Shown here one piece after another: positions 8,891-17,880 of a DNA stretch of 64,000 nucleotides. Below the pieces are notes generated by a model, which had not been told where the DNA came from, did not search any database, and saw nothing but the letters and a program-made list of their open reading frames with translations. The position numbers and the translations under genes were made by a program. How positions within the stretch are numbered: the first letter of the stretch is position 1; each line of letters starts with the position of its first letter. This DNA is from Aquimonas sp964586455 (GTDB lineage Bacteria; Pseudomonadota; Gammaproteobacteria; Xanthomonadales; Xanthomonadaceae): positions 1-64,000 of the forward strand of contig CAZPHV010000007.1 of NCBI GenBank assembly GCA_964586455.1, given 5' to 3'.

Positions 8891-9249
8891 ACGAACCTCG
8901 GGGGCGTGAAACGAGCCGGCTGCAGCGCGGGGAGGGCGGCGTCTCGGCATTCGGATGAGGGCAAATCGGCGACGGGTTCAGGCGCAAAGCCGCCTTGAAG
9001 GGCTTCAGCGTGCGCCGGTCGGACTTGCACGGATGTGAAGCATGGATCCGTTGCTCAGGCACAGCCTGTGCCGTAAGTCCACGCGCAGACACGAGTTTGT
9101 CGGGAACGGGTGAAGGCTCGGCCAGCGTTCAGCTGGGATCGATCTACACGGCTTAGGTCCGTGCCGGACTAAGCAAGGGTCTGATCCGCGTTTCTGCCAG
9201 CACCGCGCCATTGCGAGAGTGCGAGCCCGACTCCCGCTCGACTGCGCCC
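8891..9249. other. Divergent intergenic region between the efflux operon and cysJ
   Basis: About 360 bp between two divergent start codons, so it must hold both promoters. The only structure seen is a small inverted repeat GGCACA-GCC-TGTGCC at 9058-9072, a possible operator. No convincing -35/-10 pair was identified. Confidence 0.4.
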
Positions 9250-11073
9250 ATGACCGCCTTCTCCGCCCTGCCCGATCTCAGCGCCCTGCCCTTGCCGGCA
9301 GCGGCGGCGGTGACGCCGATCGCTCGCGCGCTGGAAGCACTCGACCCGGCCAGTCTGTGGTGGCTGTCCGGCTATGCGGCCGGACTGGCTCGCGGCGGCC
9401 TCACCCATGCGGCCGCGGCGCCACAGGCGGAAGCCCTGCCGCTGCCGCGCCTGACTGTGCTGTACGGCAGCCAGACAGGCAATGCGAAGCGCGCAGCGGA
9501 AGCGCTGGTCGCCGCAGCCGAGGCGACCGGCTTCGCGGTGCGCCTGCTGCGCGCCGATGCCTACGTGAGCCGCGAGCTCAAGGACGAGCGCCTGCTGTGG
9601 GTGGTCATCAGCACCCAGGGCGAGGGCGAACCGCCGGAGGATTCTCTCGGTTTCGTCGAATTCCTGCTCAGCCGGCGTGCGCCGAAGCTGCCGGAGCTCA
9701 AGTACGCGGTGCTCGGCCTGGGCGACAGCAGCTACCCGAAATTCTGCGAGACCGGCCGCCAGATCGATGCGCGTCTGGCCGAACTCGGCGCCACTCGCCT
9801 GCTGCCGGCGGGCGAAGCCGACGTCGACATCGAGGCGGTCGCCACGCCCTGGCGCGCGCGCGCGGTCGATGCGTTGAAGACCCTGGCCGCGCAGCTCGCG
9901 CCAAGCACGCTGACGCCGCCTTCAGCCGCGGTGATTCCGCTGCGGCCCGCACTCGCGGCCGCCCTGCATTCGCGCGAGCAGCCCTTTGCCGCCGAGCTGC
10001 TTGAGCAAGTGCGCCTGACCGGCCGCGGCAGCGCACGCGACGTGCGCCATCTCGAACTGAACCTGGCCGGCTCGGGCCTGCACTACGCGCCCGGCGATGC
10101 GCTGGGCGTGTGGGCGCCGAACCCGCCGGCCTTGGTCGATGCAGTGCTCGCGCTGACCCAGCTGGAGGGCGACGCCACGCTGGCCCTGGATGGCGTCGAG
10201 CGCCCGCTGCGCGCCTGGCTGAGCGAGCATCGCGAACTCACGCGTGTGGCCAAGCCTCTGCTGGTCGCGCTGGGTCAGGTCTCGAACCATTCGGAGCTGA
10301 AGAGTCTGCTCGACCCGGCCGAAGCCGCGTCGCTGTCGGCCCTGCTGTCCAGCCACCAGCTGATCGACGTGCTGCGCGAATGGCCGGGGGCCTGGCAGGC
10401 CGAAGCCTTCGTACGCGCGCTGCGGCCGATGGCGCCGCGCCTGTACTCGATCGCGTCCAGCCCGCTGGCCTATGCCGATGAGGTGCATCTCACGGTCGAC
10501 GTGGTCGGTGCCGACGATGCCGACCCGCTGCGTCTCGGCATCGCCTCGCATCATCTGGCCGCGCTGGAACCCGGCGGCCGTGCGCGCGTCTTCATCGAAG
10601 AGAACGCCCGCTTCCGCCTGCCTGCGGATGCAGGCCGCGACCTGATCATGATCGGTGCCGGCACGGGCATTGCGCCCTACCGCGCCTTCCTGCAGCAGCG
10701 CGTCGCCGAAGGCGCCGCCGGCCGGCACTGGCTGCTGTTCGGCGCGCGCAGCCTGCGCGACGACTTCCTCTACCAGACCGAATGGCAGGAGCACCTGCGC
10801 CGCGGCGAGCTGCAGCACATCGATCTCGCCTTCTCGCGTGATGCGAAACCCCGCGTCTACGTGCAGCAGCGACTGCGCGAACAGGCCGCGCGCCTGTTCG
10901 AGTGGCTGGACGGCGGCGCCCATCTCTACGTCTGCGGCAGCCTTGCGCTGGGCCGCGACGTGCAGCAAACCCTGCTCGACCTGTTCGCCCAGCGCCTTGG
11001 CGACACGGAGGCCGCAAGCGAAGCCCTGCAGCAGCTGCAGCAGTCCGGGCGCTATGCCCGCGACGTGTACTGA
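9250..11073 (+). CDS. cysJ: Sulfite reductase [NADPH] flavoprotein alpha subunit
   Basis: 607 aa, close to the E. coli CysJ length of 599. The start at 9250 is chosen because the 13 in-frame residues before it are not CysJ-like. Domains in order: flavodoxin-like FMN domain ('LYGSQTGNAKRAAEAL' about residue 71, 'LGLGDSSYPKFCETGRQID'), FAD domain ('RLYSIASSPLAYADEVHLTV') and NADP-binding domain ('IGAGTGIAPYRAFLQQR', 'LYVCGSLALGRDVQQTL'), ending RDVY. It passes electrons from NADPH through FAD and FMN to the CysI hemoprotein for six-electron reduction of sulfite to sulfide in the cytoplasm. First gene of a cysJIHG cluster; cysI begins 201 bp downstream. Confidence 0.95.
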   Translation: MTAFSALPDLSALPLPAAAAVTPIARALEALDPASLWWLSGYAAGLARGGLTHAAAAPQAEALPLPRLTVLYGSQTGNAKRAAEALVAAAEATGFAVRLLRADAYVSRELKDERLLWVVISTQGEGEPPEDSLGFVEFLLSRRAPKLPELKYAVLGLGDSSYPKFCETGRQIDARLAELGATRLLPAGEADVDIEAVATPWRARAVDALKTLAAQLAPSTLTPPSAAVIPLRPALAAALHSREQPFAAELLEQVRLTGRGSARDVRHLELNLAGSGLHYAPGDALGVWAPNPPALVDAVLALTQLEGDATLALDGVERPLRAWLSEHRELTRVAKPLLVALGQVSNHSELKSLLDPAEAASLSALLSSHQLIDVLREWPGAWQAEAFVRALRPMAPRLYSIASSPLAYADEVHLTVDVVGADDADPLRLGIASHHLAALEPGGRARVFIEENARFRLPADAGRDLIMIGAGTGIAPYRAFLQQRVAEGAAGRHWLLFGARSLRDDFLYQTEWQEHLRRGELQHIDLAFSRDAKPRVYVQQRLREQAARLFEWLDGGAHLYVCGSLALGRDVQQTLLDLFAQRLGDTEAASEALQQLQQSGRYARDVY

Positions 11074-11163
11074 GCGCTGAGTCCGATGAACCCTCCCGGC
11101 CCGAAATCTCAGCCTCAGCCCAGGTGTTCGTCGATCCGATGGAGCCCGGCCGCTCGCCCGGGT

Positions 11164-11195
11164 TCGTCATCCCCGCGAAGGCGGGTATCCAGCTT
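11164..11195. repeat. Dispersed 'CATCCCCGCGAAGGCGGG' repeat unit
   Basis: The cysJ-cysI gap contains TTCGTCATCCCCGCG-AAG-GCGGGTATCCAG. It is of the type TCATTCCCGCGAAAGCGGGAATCCAG scattered widely in beta- and gammaproteobacterial genomes. The CCCGC/GCGGG arms can pair around a GAAG-like loop. It may be an attenuating or stabilising structure inside the cys transcript. Confidence 0.6.
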
Positions 11196-11274
11196 CGAAG
11201 CGCAGCCCACCGCCGCACCGCACACGCCCTACTCCACCTAGCTCAATCGCATTTCTTTCCCGAGAGTCCGCGCC

Positions 11275-12957
11275 ATGGCCAGTCATTCCGTCGAAGACAT
11301 CAAACGCGACAGCCGCCTGCTGCGCGGTACGATCGAGGAGAGTCTCGCCGATCAGGTGACGGGCGCCCTGCGCGACAGCGACCAGGTCGTGCTGAAGTAC
11401 CACGGCAGCTATCAGCAGGACGACCGCGATATCCGCGAGGAGCGCCGTCGCGCCAAACTCGAACCCGCGCACAGCTTCATGATTCGCACGCGCACGCCGG
11501 GCGGGGTGATCACACCCGAGCAGTGGCTGAAACTCGATGCCATCGCGACCACCTATGCCGAGCGCGGCCTGCGCATCACCACCCGCCAGGCCTTCCAGTT
11601 CCACGGCGTGATCAAGCGCGATCTGAAGCCCACGATGCAGGCGATCAACGCCTCGCTGATCGACACGCTCGCGGCCTGCGGCGACGTCAACCGTAACGTC
11701 GCGGTGGCGGCGAACCCGCTGCTGTCCGCGCTGCATGACACCGTCTACCGGCAAGCCGCCGCGCTGTCCGAGCACCTGCTGCCGAACACCCGCGCCTACT
11801 ACGAGATCTGGCTCGATGAGCAGCGCGTCGCCGGCGACGAGGGCGAGCCCATCTACGGCCCGACCTACCTGCCGCGCAAGTTCAAGATCGGCTTCGCCAT
11901 TCCGCCGCATAACGATGTCGACGTGTTCAGCCAGGACCTCGGCTTCATCGCGGTCGTCGAAAACGGCGAACTGCTCGGCTACAACGTCACCGTCGGCGGC
12001 GGCATGGGCAGCACCCATGGCGATGCCGAAACCTACCCACGCCTCGCCGACGTACTCGGATTCATTTCTCCCCACGACGTGATCCGCGTCGGCGAGGCCG
12101 TGGTTACCGCCCAGCGCGATTTCGGCAACCGCGCCACCCGCAAGCGCGCGCGCCTGAAGTACACGATCGACGAGCACGGACTCGACTTTTTCCGCAGTGA
12201 GGTCGAACGCCGCTCAGGCGTGAACCTGCAGCCACCGCGGGCCTTCGAATTCGCCCACAGCGGCGACCGCTTCGGCTGGGTCGAAGCCGACAACGGCCGC
12301 TGGCATCTGACCCTGCGCATTCCCGCCGGCCGCATCCAGGACAGCGCCGATCGCCTGCACCTGACCGGCCTGCGCGAAGTCGCGAAATTGCATCGCGGCC
12401 ACTTCCGGATGACGCCGAACCAGAACCTGGTGATCGCCGACATCGCGCCCGAACGCCGCCCCGGCATCGACGCCCTGCTGCGTCAATACGGCCTGCTGGA
12501 CGCACTGGAAACCAGCGCCCTGAAGCGCGAGGCCCTGGCCTGCGTGTCGCTGCCGACCTGCGGCTTGGCGATGGCCGAGGCCGAGCGCTATCTCGACGAA
12601 GCGCTCGACAAGGTGCAGGCCCTGCTGGATCGCCACGGCGTCGGCGAGCAGTCGATCCTGCTGCGCATCTCCGGCTGCCCTAATGGTTGCTCGCGACCGT
12701 ATCTGGGCGAGATCGCACTGGTCGGCAAGGCGCCGGGTCGCTACAACCTGATGCTCGGCGCCGATCACCGCGGCCAGCGCTTGAATCGCCTGTACCGCGA
12801 GAACATCACAGAAGCCGAGATCCTCGCCGCGCTCGATCCACTGATCGCCCGCTACGCTGCCGAGCGCGGCGCGGGCGAGCACTTCGGCGACTTCCTGCTA
12901 CGCGCCGAGCTGCTGCCGCCCGAGCCAGTGCTGGTGCGCAAGGTGCTGGCCGCATGA
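11275..12957 (+). CDS. cysI: Sulfite reductase hemoprotein beta subunit
   Basis: 560 aa (E. coli CysI is 570). It carries the siroheme/4Fe-4S cysteine ligand set: 'CVSLPTC' (C423 and C429) and 'SGCPNGCSRP' (C468 and C472). The two ferredoxin-like half-domains are seen as 'RTPGGVITPEQWLKLDAIA' with 'TTRQAFQFHGVIKRDLK', and later 'HLTGLREVAKLHRGHFRMTP'. It catalyses sulfite to sulfide using electrons delivered by CysJ. Siroheme is made by the product of cysG downstream. Its TGA overlaps the cysH start as ATGA at 12954-12957. Confidence 0.96.
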   Translation: MASHSVEDIKRDSRLLRGTIEESLADQVTGALRDSDQVVLKYHGSYQQDDRDIREERRRAKLEPAHSFMIRTRTPGGVITPEQWLKLDAIATTYAERGLRITTRQAFQFHGVIKRDLKPTMQAINASLIDTLAACGDVNRNVAVAANPLLSALHDTVYRQAAALSEHLLPNTRAYYEIWLDEQRVAGDEGEPIYGPTYLPRKFKIGFAIPPHNDVDVFSQDLGFIAVVENGELLGYNVTVGGGMGSTHGDAETYPRLADVLGFISPHDVIRVGEAVVTAQRDFGNRATRKRARLKYTIDEHGLDFFRSEVERRSGVNLQPPRAFEFAHSGDRFGWVEADNGRWHLTLRIPAGRIQDSADRLHLTGLREVAKLHRGHFRMTPNQNLVIADIAPERRPGIDALLRQYGLLDALETSALKREALACVSLPTCGLAMAEAERYLDEALDKVQALLDRHGVGEQSILLRISGCPNGCSRPYLGEIALVGKAPGRYNLMLGADHRGQRLNRLYRENITEAEILAALDPLIARYAAERGAGEHFGDFLLRAELLPPEPVLVRKVLAA

Positions 12958-13712
12958 GCGCGCAGCCGATCCGCATCGACACCGCGCCGGCCGACCTCGA
13001 CGCCCTGGTCGCCGCTGCAGCGGACGACGATGGCGCCGCACTGGCGCGCCTGAACCAGTGGCTGGAGGGCCTCGACGCCGACGCGCGGATCCGTTTCGCG
13101 TTGGAACATCTGCCCGGCAAGCACGCGCTGTCCTCAAGCTTCGGCGCACAGGCGGCTGTCAGCCTGCATCTGCTCAACACGCATCGGCCCGGACTGCCGG
13201 TGGTGGTGGTCGACACCGGCTATCTGTTCACCGAAACCTACCAGTTCATCGACGACCTGAGCGAACGCCTCAAGCTCAACCTGCACATCGAGCGCAGTGC
13301 GCGCTCACCGGCCTGGATCGAGGCGCGCCACGGCCGTCTGTGGGAACAGGGCCTGGACGGCATCGAACGCTACAACCGCATCCACAAGACCGAACCCATG
13401 CAGCGTGCCCTGCGCGAGCTCGGCATCGGCACCTGGTTCGCCGGCCTGCGCCGCAGCCAATCCCAAAGCCGCGCCGCCACGCCAGTGCTGCAGTTCCGCG
13501 AAGGTCGCTTCAAGCTGCACCCCATCATCGACTGGAGCGACCGCGACGTCGGCCGCTACCTCAGCCAGCACGCCCTGCCCTACCACCCGCTGTGGGAGCA
13601 GGGCTACGTCTCGATCGGCGACACCCACACCACCCGCCCCCTGCTCGACGGCATGCGCGAGGAGGACACGCGGTTCTTTGGGCTGAAGCGGGAGTGTGGC
13701 CTTCATGAGTGA
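12954..13712 (+). CDS. cysH: Phosphoadenylyl-sulfate (PAPS) reductase
   Basis: 252 aa, starting at the ATG that overlaps the cysI stop by 4 bp. The fold is the adenine nucleotide alpha-hydrolase type ('ALSSSFGAQAAVSLHLLN', 'VVVVDTGYLFTETYQFIDDL', 'GLRRSQSQSRA'). The C-terminal catalytic 'KRECGLHE' motif is present with its single cysteine (C248). The extra Cys-Cys pairs that bind the iron-sulfur cluster of APS reductases are missing, so PAPS is the expected substrate; thioredoxin or glutaredoxin would be the reductant. It supplies sulfite for CysJI. A GTG/ATG of the cysG frame (13696/13705) overlaps the end of this gene. Confidence 0.93.
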   Translation: MSAQPIRIDTAPADLDALVAAAADDDGAALARLNQWLEGLDADARIRFALEHLPGKHALSSSFGAQAAVSLHLLNTHRPGLPVVVVDTGYLFTETYQFIDDLSERLKLNLHIERSARSPAWIEARHGRLWEQGLDGIERYNRIHKTEPMQRALRELGIGTWFAGLRRSQSQSRAATPVLQFREGRFKLHPIIDWSDRDVGRYLSQHALPYHPLWEQGYVSIGDTHTTRPLLDGMREEDTRFFGLKRECGLHE

Positions 13713-13719
13713 TTACGGC

Positions 13720-13747
13720 CGGGAATCGGGAATCGGGAATCGGGAAT
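13720..13747. repeat. Heptamer array (CGGGAAT)4
   Basis: Four head-to-tail copies of CGGGAAT, immediately after the cysH stop. The same heptamer forms arrays at 30683-30731 and, on the other strand, at 33534-33561. Confidence 0.9.
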
Positions 13748-13847
13748 CGTTGGAGCTTCGCGACGATCGCCGTCATTCGGGATATGGCACTCGGGACTCG
13801 CAGAGGGCGTTTGATGACTCTTGCGGACAATTCGGAGATGCCCGGAT

Positions 13848-14100
13848 TCGCTCCCCTCTCCCTGTGGGAGAGGGGCGGGGGGAGAGGGTCCGGGCGGAGC
13901 GTCGCCCACACTCCACCGAAGCTCACGCACCCCTCTCCCCTCGTGGAGCACTGGAGAGTGTCTGCCCGCTTCCGGTGGCAGCCGACGCCCCCCTGAGCCT
14001 GAGCGAGGCGAAGGTCGGGGCCGGGGGAGAGGGGGCGATCTCGCAGCAAGCGTGCCCCCTCTCCCCAACCCCTCTCCCACGAGGGGAGAGGGGCTCAAAA
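13848..14100. repeat. Cluster of CCCCTCTCCC inverted repeats between cysH and cysG
   Basis: Perfect inverted repeats CCCCTCTCCC-TGT-GGGAGAGGGG at 13853-13875 and CCCCTCTCCC-ACGA-GGGGAGAGGGG at 14069-14093, with related C/T-rich and G/A-rich tracts between. This is a common kind of dispersed proteobacterial repeat. The cysG reading frame remains open through the cluster and would encode peptides such as 'SPLPVGEGRGERVR'. Confidence 0.8.
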
Positions 14101-14121
14101 GCGCAAGCTGGGAAGCCCGAA

Positions 14122-15609
14122 TTGCGTGACTCGATCTCAGCCTCCCCACCCCTCTACCCCCTCTTCCTCAACCTAACCGGCCGCCCCGTCCTCGTCGTCG
14201 GCGGCGGCGAAGTCGCAGCGCGCAAAGTTCTGCCACTGATCGAATGCGGCGCGATCGTCCGTGTCGGCGCGCCCGAGCTCAACGAGGCGCTGCACAAGCT
14301 CACGTCCGAAGGGCGTATCACCCACCTCGAAGGCGAATTCCAGCCGCACTGGCTGGACGACGTCTTCCTCGCCATCGCCGCCACCGACGAGGTCGACGTC
14401 AATCGCGCCGTCGCCGAGGAAGGCGCAGCTCGCAAGCTCTGGGTCAACGTCGTCGACGACACCGAACTCACCCGCGTGCAGGTGCCGGCAATCGTCCGCC
14501 GCGGCCCGCTCACCGTCGCCATCAGCAGCGGCGGGGCGGCACCGGTGCTCGCCCGCCAGCTGCGCGAGAAAATCGAGCAGTCCGTCGATGAAAGCTTCGG
14601 CCAGCTGGCCGAACTGCTGCGCATCCACCGCGCACGCATCCGCGCGCGCTTCCCGCATGTACCCAGCCGCCGCAAGTTCATGGAGACCCTGTGGCCCGGC
14701 GAAGTCGGCGAGCTGCTGCGCGCCGCGCGCTTCGATGCCGCCCGCGCGCGCCTGATCGCACTGATCGAAGCCGGCGAGCCCGAAGGCTCCAGAGACGGCT
14801 TTGTCAGCCTGGTCGGCGCCGGCCCCGGCGACCCCGGCCTGCTCACACTCAAAGGCCAGCGCCGCCTGCAGGAAGCCGACGTGATCCTGCACGACCGCTT
14901 GGTCAGCCGCGAGGTGCTCGAACTCGCGCGCCGCGATGCGCAGTTCATCGAAGTCGCCAAGGAAGCCGGCACCCACCACACCACCCAGGAGGGCATCCAC
15001 GCCCTGCTGCTCGAACACGCACGGCAGGGCAAGCGCGTGGTGCGGCTGAAAGGTGGCGACCCCTTCATCTTCGGTCGCGGCGGCGAAGAGCTCGAACACC
15101 TGCGCGCACACGGCATCGCCTACGAGGTCGTGCCCGGCATCACCGCCGCACTGGCCTGCGCGGCGCACGCCGGCATCCCGCTCACCCATCGCGACCACGC
15201 GCAGTCGGTCCGCTTCGTCACCGCCCACTGCCGCAACTCCATCGACGCCCTCGACTGGCGCGCGCTGGCGCAGGAGAAACAGACCCTGGCCGTCTACATG
15301 GGCGTCAGCGGCCTCGACACCCTGCGCGAGCGCCTGCTGGCCCGCGGCCGCGCCGCGAACACCCCGGCCGCGCTGATCGAAAACGGCAGCCGCCAAAACC
15401 AGCGAGTCATCCACTGCGATCTGGCCAGCCTGCCGGAGGCGGCGAAGCGCGAAGCGGTGAAGTCGCCGGCGCTGTTGATCCTGGGTGAGGTGGCGGCGCT
15501 GGGGCGGAGCTTGGCGTGGTTTGGGACGGCAGCGGCCGTGGATCAGCCCGCGCCTGTGCAGACGCCACGAGTCAGCACGGTGCCACTCACGCTGGACGTT
15601 CGCGCCTGA
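14122..15609 (+). CDS. cysG: Siroheme synthase (precorrin-2 dehydrogenase / ferrochelatase / uroporphyrinogen-III methyltransferase)
   Basis: About 495 aa from a TTG at 14122. This start is tentative: CysG homology begins at 'YPLFLNLTGRPVLVVGGGEV', and there is no ATG or GTG between the repeat cluster and that point. An in-frame ATG at 13705, overlapping the end of cysH, would add about 139 repeat-derived residues. The N-terminal half is the NAD-dependent precorrin-2 dehydrogenase/ferrochelatase ('AISSGGAAPVLARQLREKIE'). The C-terminal half is the SAM-dependent uroporphyrinogen-III C-methyltransferase ('GAGPGDPGLLTLKGQRRLQ', 'VRLKGGDPFIFGRGGEELEH', 'VPGITAALACAAHAGIPLTH'). Together they convert uroporphyrinogen III to siroheme, the CysI cofactor. 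Last gene of the cluster. Confidence 0.9.
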   Translation: MRDSISASPPLYPLFLNLTGRPVLVVGGGEVAARKVLPLIECGAIVRVGAPELNEALHKLTSEGRITHLEGEFQPHWLDDVFLAIAATDEVDVNRAVAEEGAARKLWVNVVDDTELTRVQVPAIVRRGPLTVAISSGGAAPVLARQLREKIEQSVDESFGQLAELLRIHRARIRARFPHVPSRRKFMETLWPGEVGELLRAARFDAARARLIALIEAGEPEGSRDGFVSLVGAGPGDPGLLTLKGQRRLQEADVILHDRLVSREVLELARRDAQFIEVAKEAGTHHTTQEGIHALLLEHARQGKRVVRLKGGDPFIFGRGGEELEHLRAHGIAYEVVPGITAALACAAHAGIPLTHRDHAQSVRFVTAHCRNSIDALDWRALAQEKQTLAVYMGVSGLDTLRERLLARGRAANTPAALIENGSRQNQRVIHCDLASLPEAAKREAVKSPALLILGEVAALGRSLAWFGTAAAVDQPAPVQTPRVSTVPLTLDVRA

Positions 15610-16336
15610 CCACGCCGCGGCACAAACGCAGCAGGGCCCCGAAGGGTCAAAAGCGTCGGCTACAGACGGTCATCCCGGCGTTCGCGAAAGTGCATACGCG
15701 CGCAACCTTGCTCAGAATCAATCTCGGCGACCCGCAGGGCGCGCGTCTCCGATAGGCGATGCTTGAGGTGCAAGTCGCGAGCCGGCGGATGCGAGTGCAT
15801 TTTTCGCGCACGCTGAGCTGCATGCGCACGAGCTGTGGGCACTCAGCACACCGTCAACACACTGCCCGCACGGCGGTCGCACGATCCTGATCCAGTGCCT
15901 CGCCCGCTCCAACAGGTGGCGACAGAAGAGCTGCGGGCCAAAGCGGTCTGCCGCGGCAGTTCTCCAGAAACAACGCCAGATCACCACCACGAAGTCGCTC
16001 CGAGTTGAAGCACGTGCAGCGGATCGAGCGCCCCACGTGCTCAGACCTGCAGCTGCTGCCGGGCACGCACATCGCCGCCTGCATCGCTTCGCTCAAGCCC
16101 GTGCGCCCACACACCCTGCATGTCAGAGCTTCGCTGGAACGGCGAAGGTTCGGATTGTCCGGCTGCATTCGCAGCTGTAGCCTCGTCGCGCGAGCCACCA
16201 GCCGACGGACACGCCGACCGGGTGCACGAGTCGCGAGTACATCCATCCGTCACTTGACGGCTTGGTTCAAAAAACTGTTCCAACCGACGCCCTGGGCGCG
16301 GCTCAACTCCGGCTCGCGCCCACAAGGGGAGATCAC
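15610..16336. other. 727-bp gap, no gene recognised
   Basis: Short open frames on both strands show no familiar domain, signal peptide or ribosome-binding site. Base composition is less extreme than in the coding regions, similar to the serine hydrolase gene that follows. GTCATCCCGGCG near 15670 resembles half of the dispersed repeat at 11164. No terminator with a T tract was seen after cysG. Confidence 0.4.
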
Positions 16337-17557
16337 ATGTGCGTGAAGAAAATTCTTGCGACTATCGCCGCCGTCGCGACCATCGTTCTTTCTGGGCAGA
16401 TTGCGGCTGCAGGCGACACTCAACCCGCAGCTCCCAACACAAGCAGCTCGATTGACGACATCGTCGAGCACCGAATGAAAGAAGTCGGCCTGGTGGGCCT
16501 TGCAGCAGCAATCATCGTGGACAAGAAGATCGTCTGGATGAAAGGGTACGGGCACTCTGACCAAGGGCGCACGGTGCCGTTTACGCCAGACACGATCATG
16601 AACATCGCTTCGATCACCAAGCCCATTCTAGGCGTGGCGATGATGCGGGCAGTTCATGAGGGAAAGCTCTCGCTCGACGAGGACATCAACACCTACTTGC
16701 CCTTCCGCGTGGTCAATCCGCACCACCCGGGAGAGATCATCACGCTTCGGCACCTGGCGACCCATAGCTCCAGCATCACCGACCGGTGGGCGGTGTATTC
16801 GCGCACGTATCACTTCGGCGGCGAATCGCCGGAGCCGCTGGAGCGGTTCCTGCAGCAGTACTTCATCGAAGACGGCGAGAACTATTCGCGCGAGAACTTC
16901 CTGGATGCCAAACCCGGCGCGCTCCGCGAGTACTCAAACATCGGTGCTGGCCTTGCGGGCTACATCGTCGAACGTGCCGTCGGCGAGCCGCTGAACATCT
17001 ACACGCGCAAGCACATCTTCACGCCGCTACAGATGACGCGCACAGGATGGTTTCTGTCCGAGATCGATCTGGAGAACCACTCCACCCTCTTCGTATCACA
17101 CAACTCCCAAATCATCCCCATCCCGCTGTACGGCGGCACCACCTACCCGGACGGCGGCGTGCGCACCTCCGTCGCCGATCTTTCGAAGTTCTTCATCGCG
17201 CTTCTAAACGGAGGCGAGTACCAAGGCATACGCATTCTCGACTCGGCCAGCACGGCCGAGATGCTGCGCTTCCAGTTCAACGATGAAAATCGGCCTGAGA
17301 ATTTTCCAGCCGAAGAGGGAAATTCGGGGCTGTTCTGGCGAACCAAGTTGAACGGCACGCGGATTGGCCACGGCGGCAGCGATCCTGGAGTACAGACCGA
17401 CATGCTCTCGGATCTCGCCAAGGAAGTCGGCGTCATCCTGTTCATAAACACCTCGCTCAGCGGACCCGAGCATCGAGCGTCGGCAGCCATCTCGGACGCA
17501 CTATGGAAGCATGCTGCAACGCTGAAGGACGGGGAGGAGATCACCCACGGCGAATGA
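16337..17557 (+). CDS. Secreted serine hydrolase of the beta-lactamase/class C PBP family
   Basis: 406 aa from the ATG at 16337, which has AGGGGA about 6 nt upstream and a signal peptide (cleavage near 'IAAAGD'). The active-site triad motifs of the family are present: S-x-x-K as 'ASITKP' (S92, K95), Y-x-N as 'EYSN' (Y199, N201) and H-G-G (H345). This is the fold of class C beta-lactamases, DD-peptidases and various esterases. The 'HGG' in place of KTG and the overall pattern fit the broad 'serine hydrolase' group, so antibiotic resistance should not be assumed. Codon use and GC look visibly lower than in neighbouring genes, and both flanks are noncoding, so this may be an acquired gene. Confidence 0.85.
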   Translation: MCVKKILATIAAVATIVLSGQIAAAGDTQPAAPNTSSSIDDIVEHRMKEVGLVGLAAAIIVDKKIVWMKGYGHSDQGRTVPFTPDTIMNIASITKPILGVAMMRAVHEGKLSLDEDINTYLPFRVVNPHHPGEIITLRHLATHSSSITDRWAVYSRTYHFGGESPEPLERFLQQYFIEDGENYSRENFLDAKPGALREYSNIGAGLAGYIVERAVGEPLNIYTRKHIFTPLQMTRTGWFLSEIDLENHSTLFVSHNSQIIPIPLYGGTTYPDGGVRTSVADLSKFFIALLNGGEYQGIRILDSASTAEMLRFQFNDENRPENFPAEEGNSGLFWRTKLNGTRIGHGGSDPGVQTDMLSDLAKEVGVILFINTSLSGPEHRASAAISDALWKHAATLKDGEEITHGE

Positions 17558-17880
17558 ATCTCCTTCTGCGGGAGTCCAGGGGTTGGGCAGCAGTGCTGAA
17601 CAACTGCGCAGGGTGCAGTGGTCCGGGACCCGACAACTAGACACGCGCCGAGCCTGGTCCACGAGCAGCCCCGTGTTCACACCTGACTCGATCGTCCTCA
17701 CCAGACGACATCGATCAATTTGGCGCACCTTCCGCATGTGGAAAATCACGAGTCTGCCTGCGACCACGCGTGCTCGCGCTCGTTTCGGCTTTCGCGCTTC
17801 TTGAACACCCCCGCTGGCCATCGCGCTCTGCTGCTTCCGCAGGCCATCGATTCCACATCTGCTCCAGGAGATCCGCCCGC
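17558..17880. other. 323-bp gap upstream of the lipoprotein gene
   Basis: Nothing recognised apart from AGGAGA near 17866, the probable ribosome-binding site of the next gene. Confidence 0.35.

Noticed and set aside
9058..9072. Inverted repeat as a CysB-type operator for cysJ
   Set aside because: CysB sites are not simple palindromes of this kind, and a 6-bp arm is too short to be significant in GC-rich DNA.
16337..17557. Annotation as a beta-lactamase resistance gene
   Set aside because: Only the generic S-x-x-K, Y-x-N and H-G-G motifs are visible; most family members of this type are not beta-lactamases.
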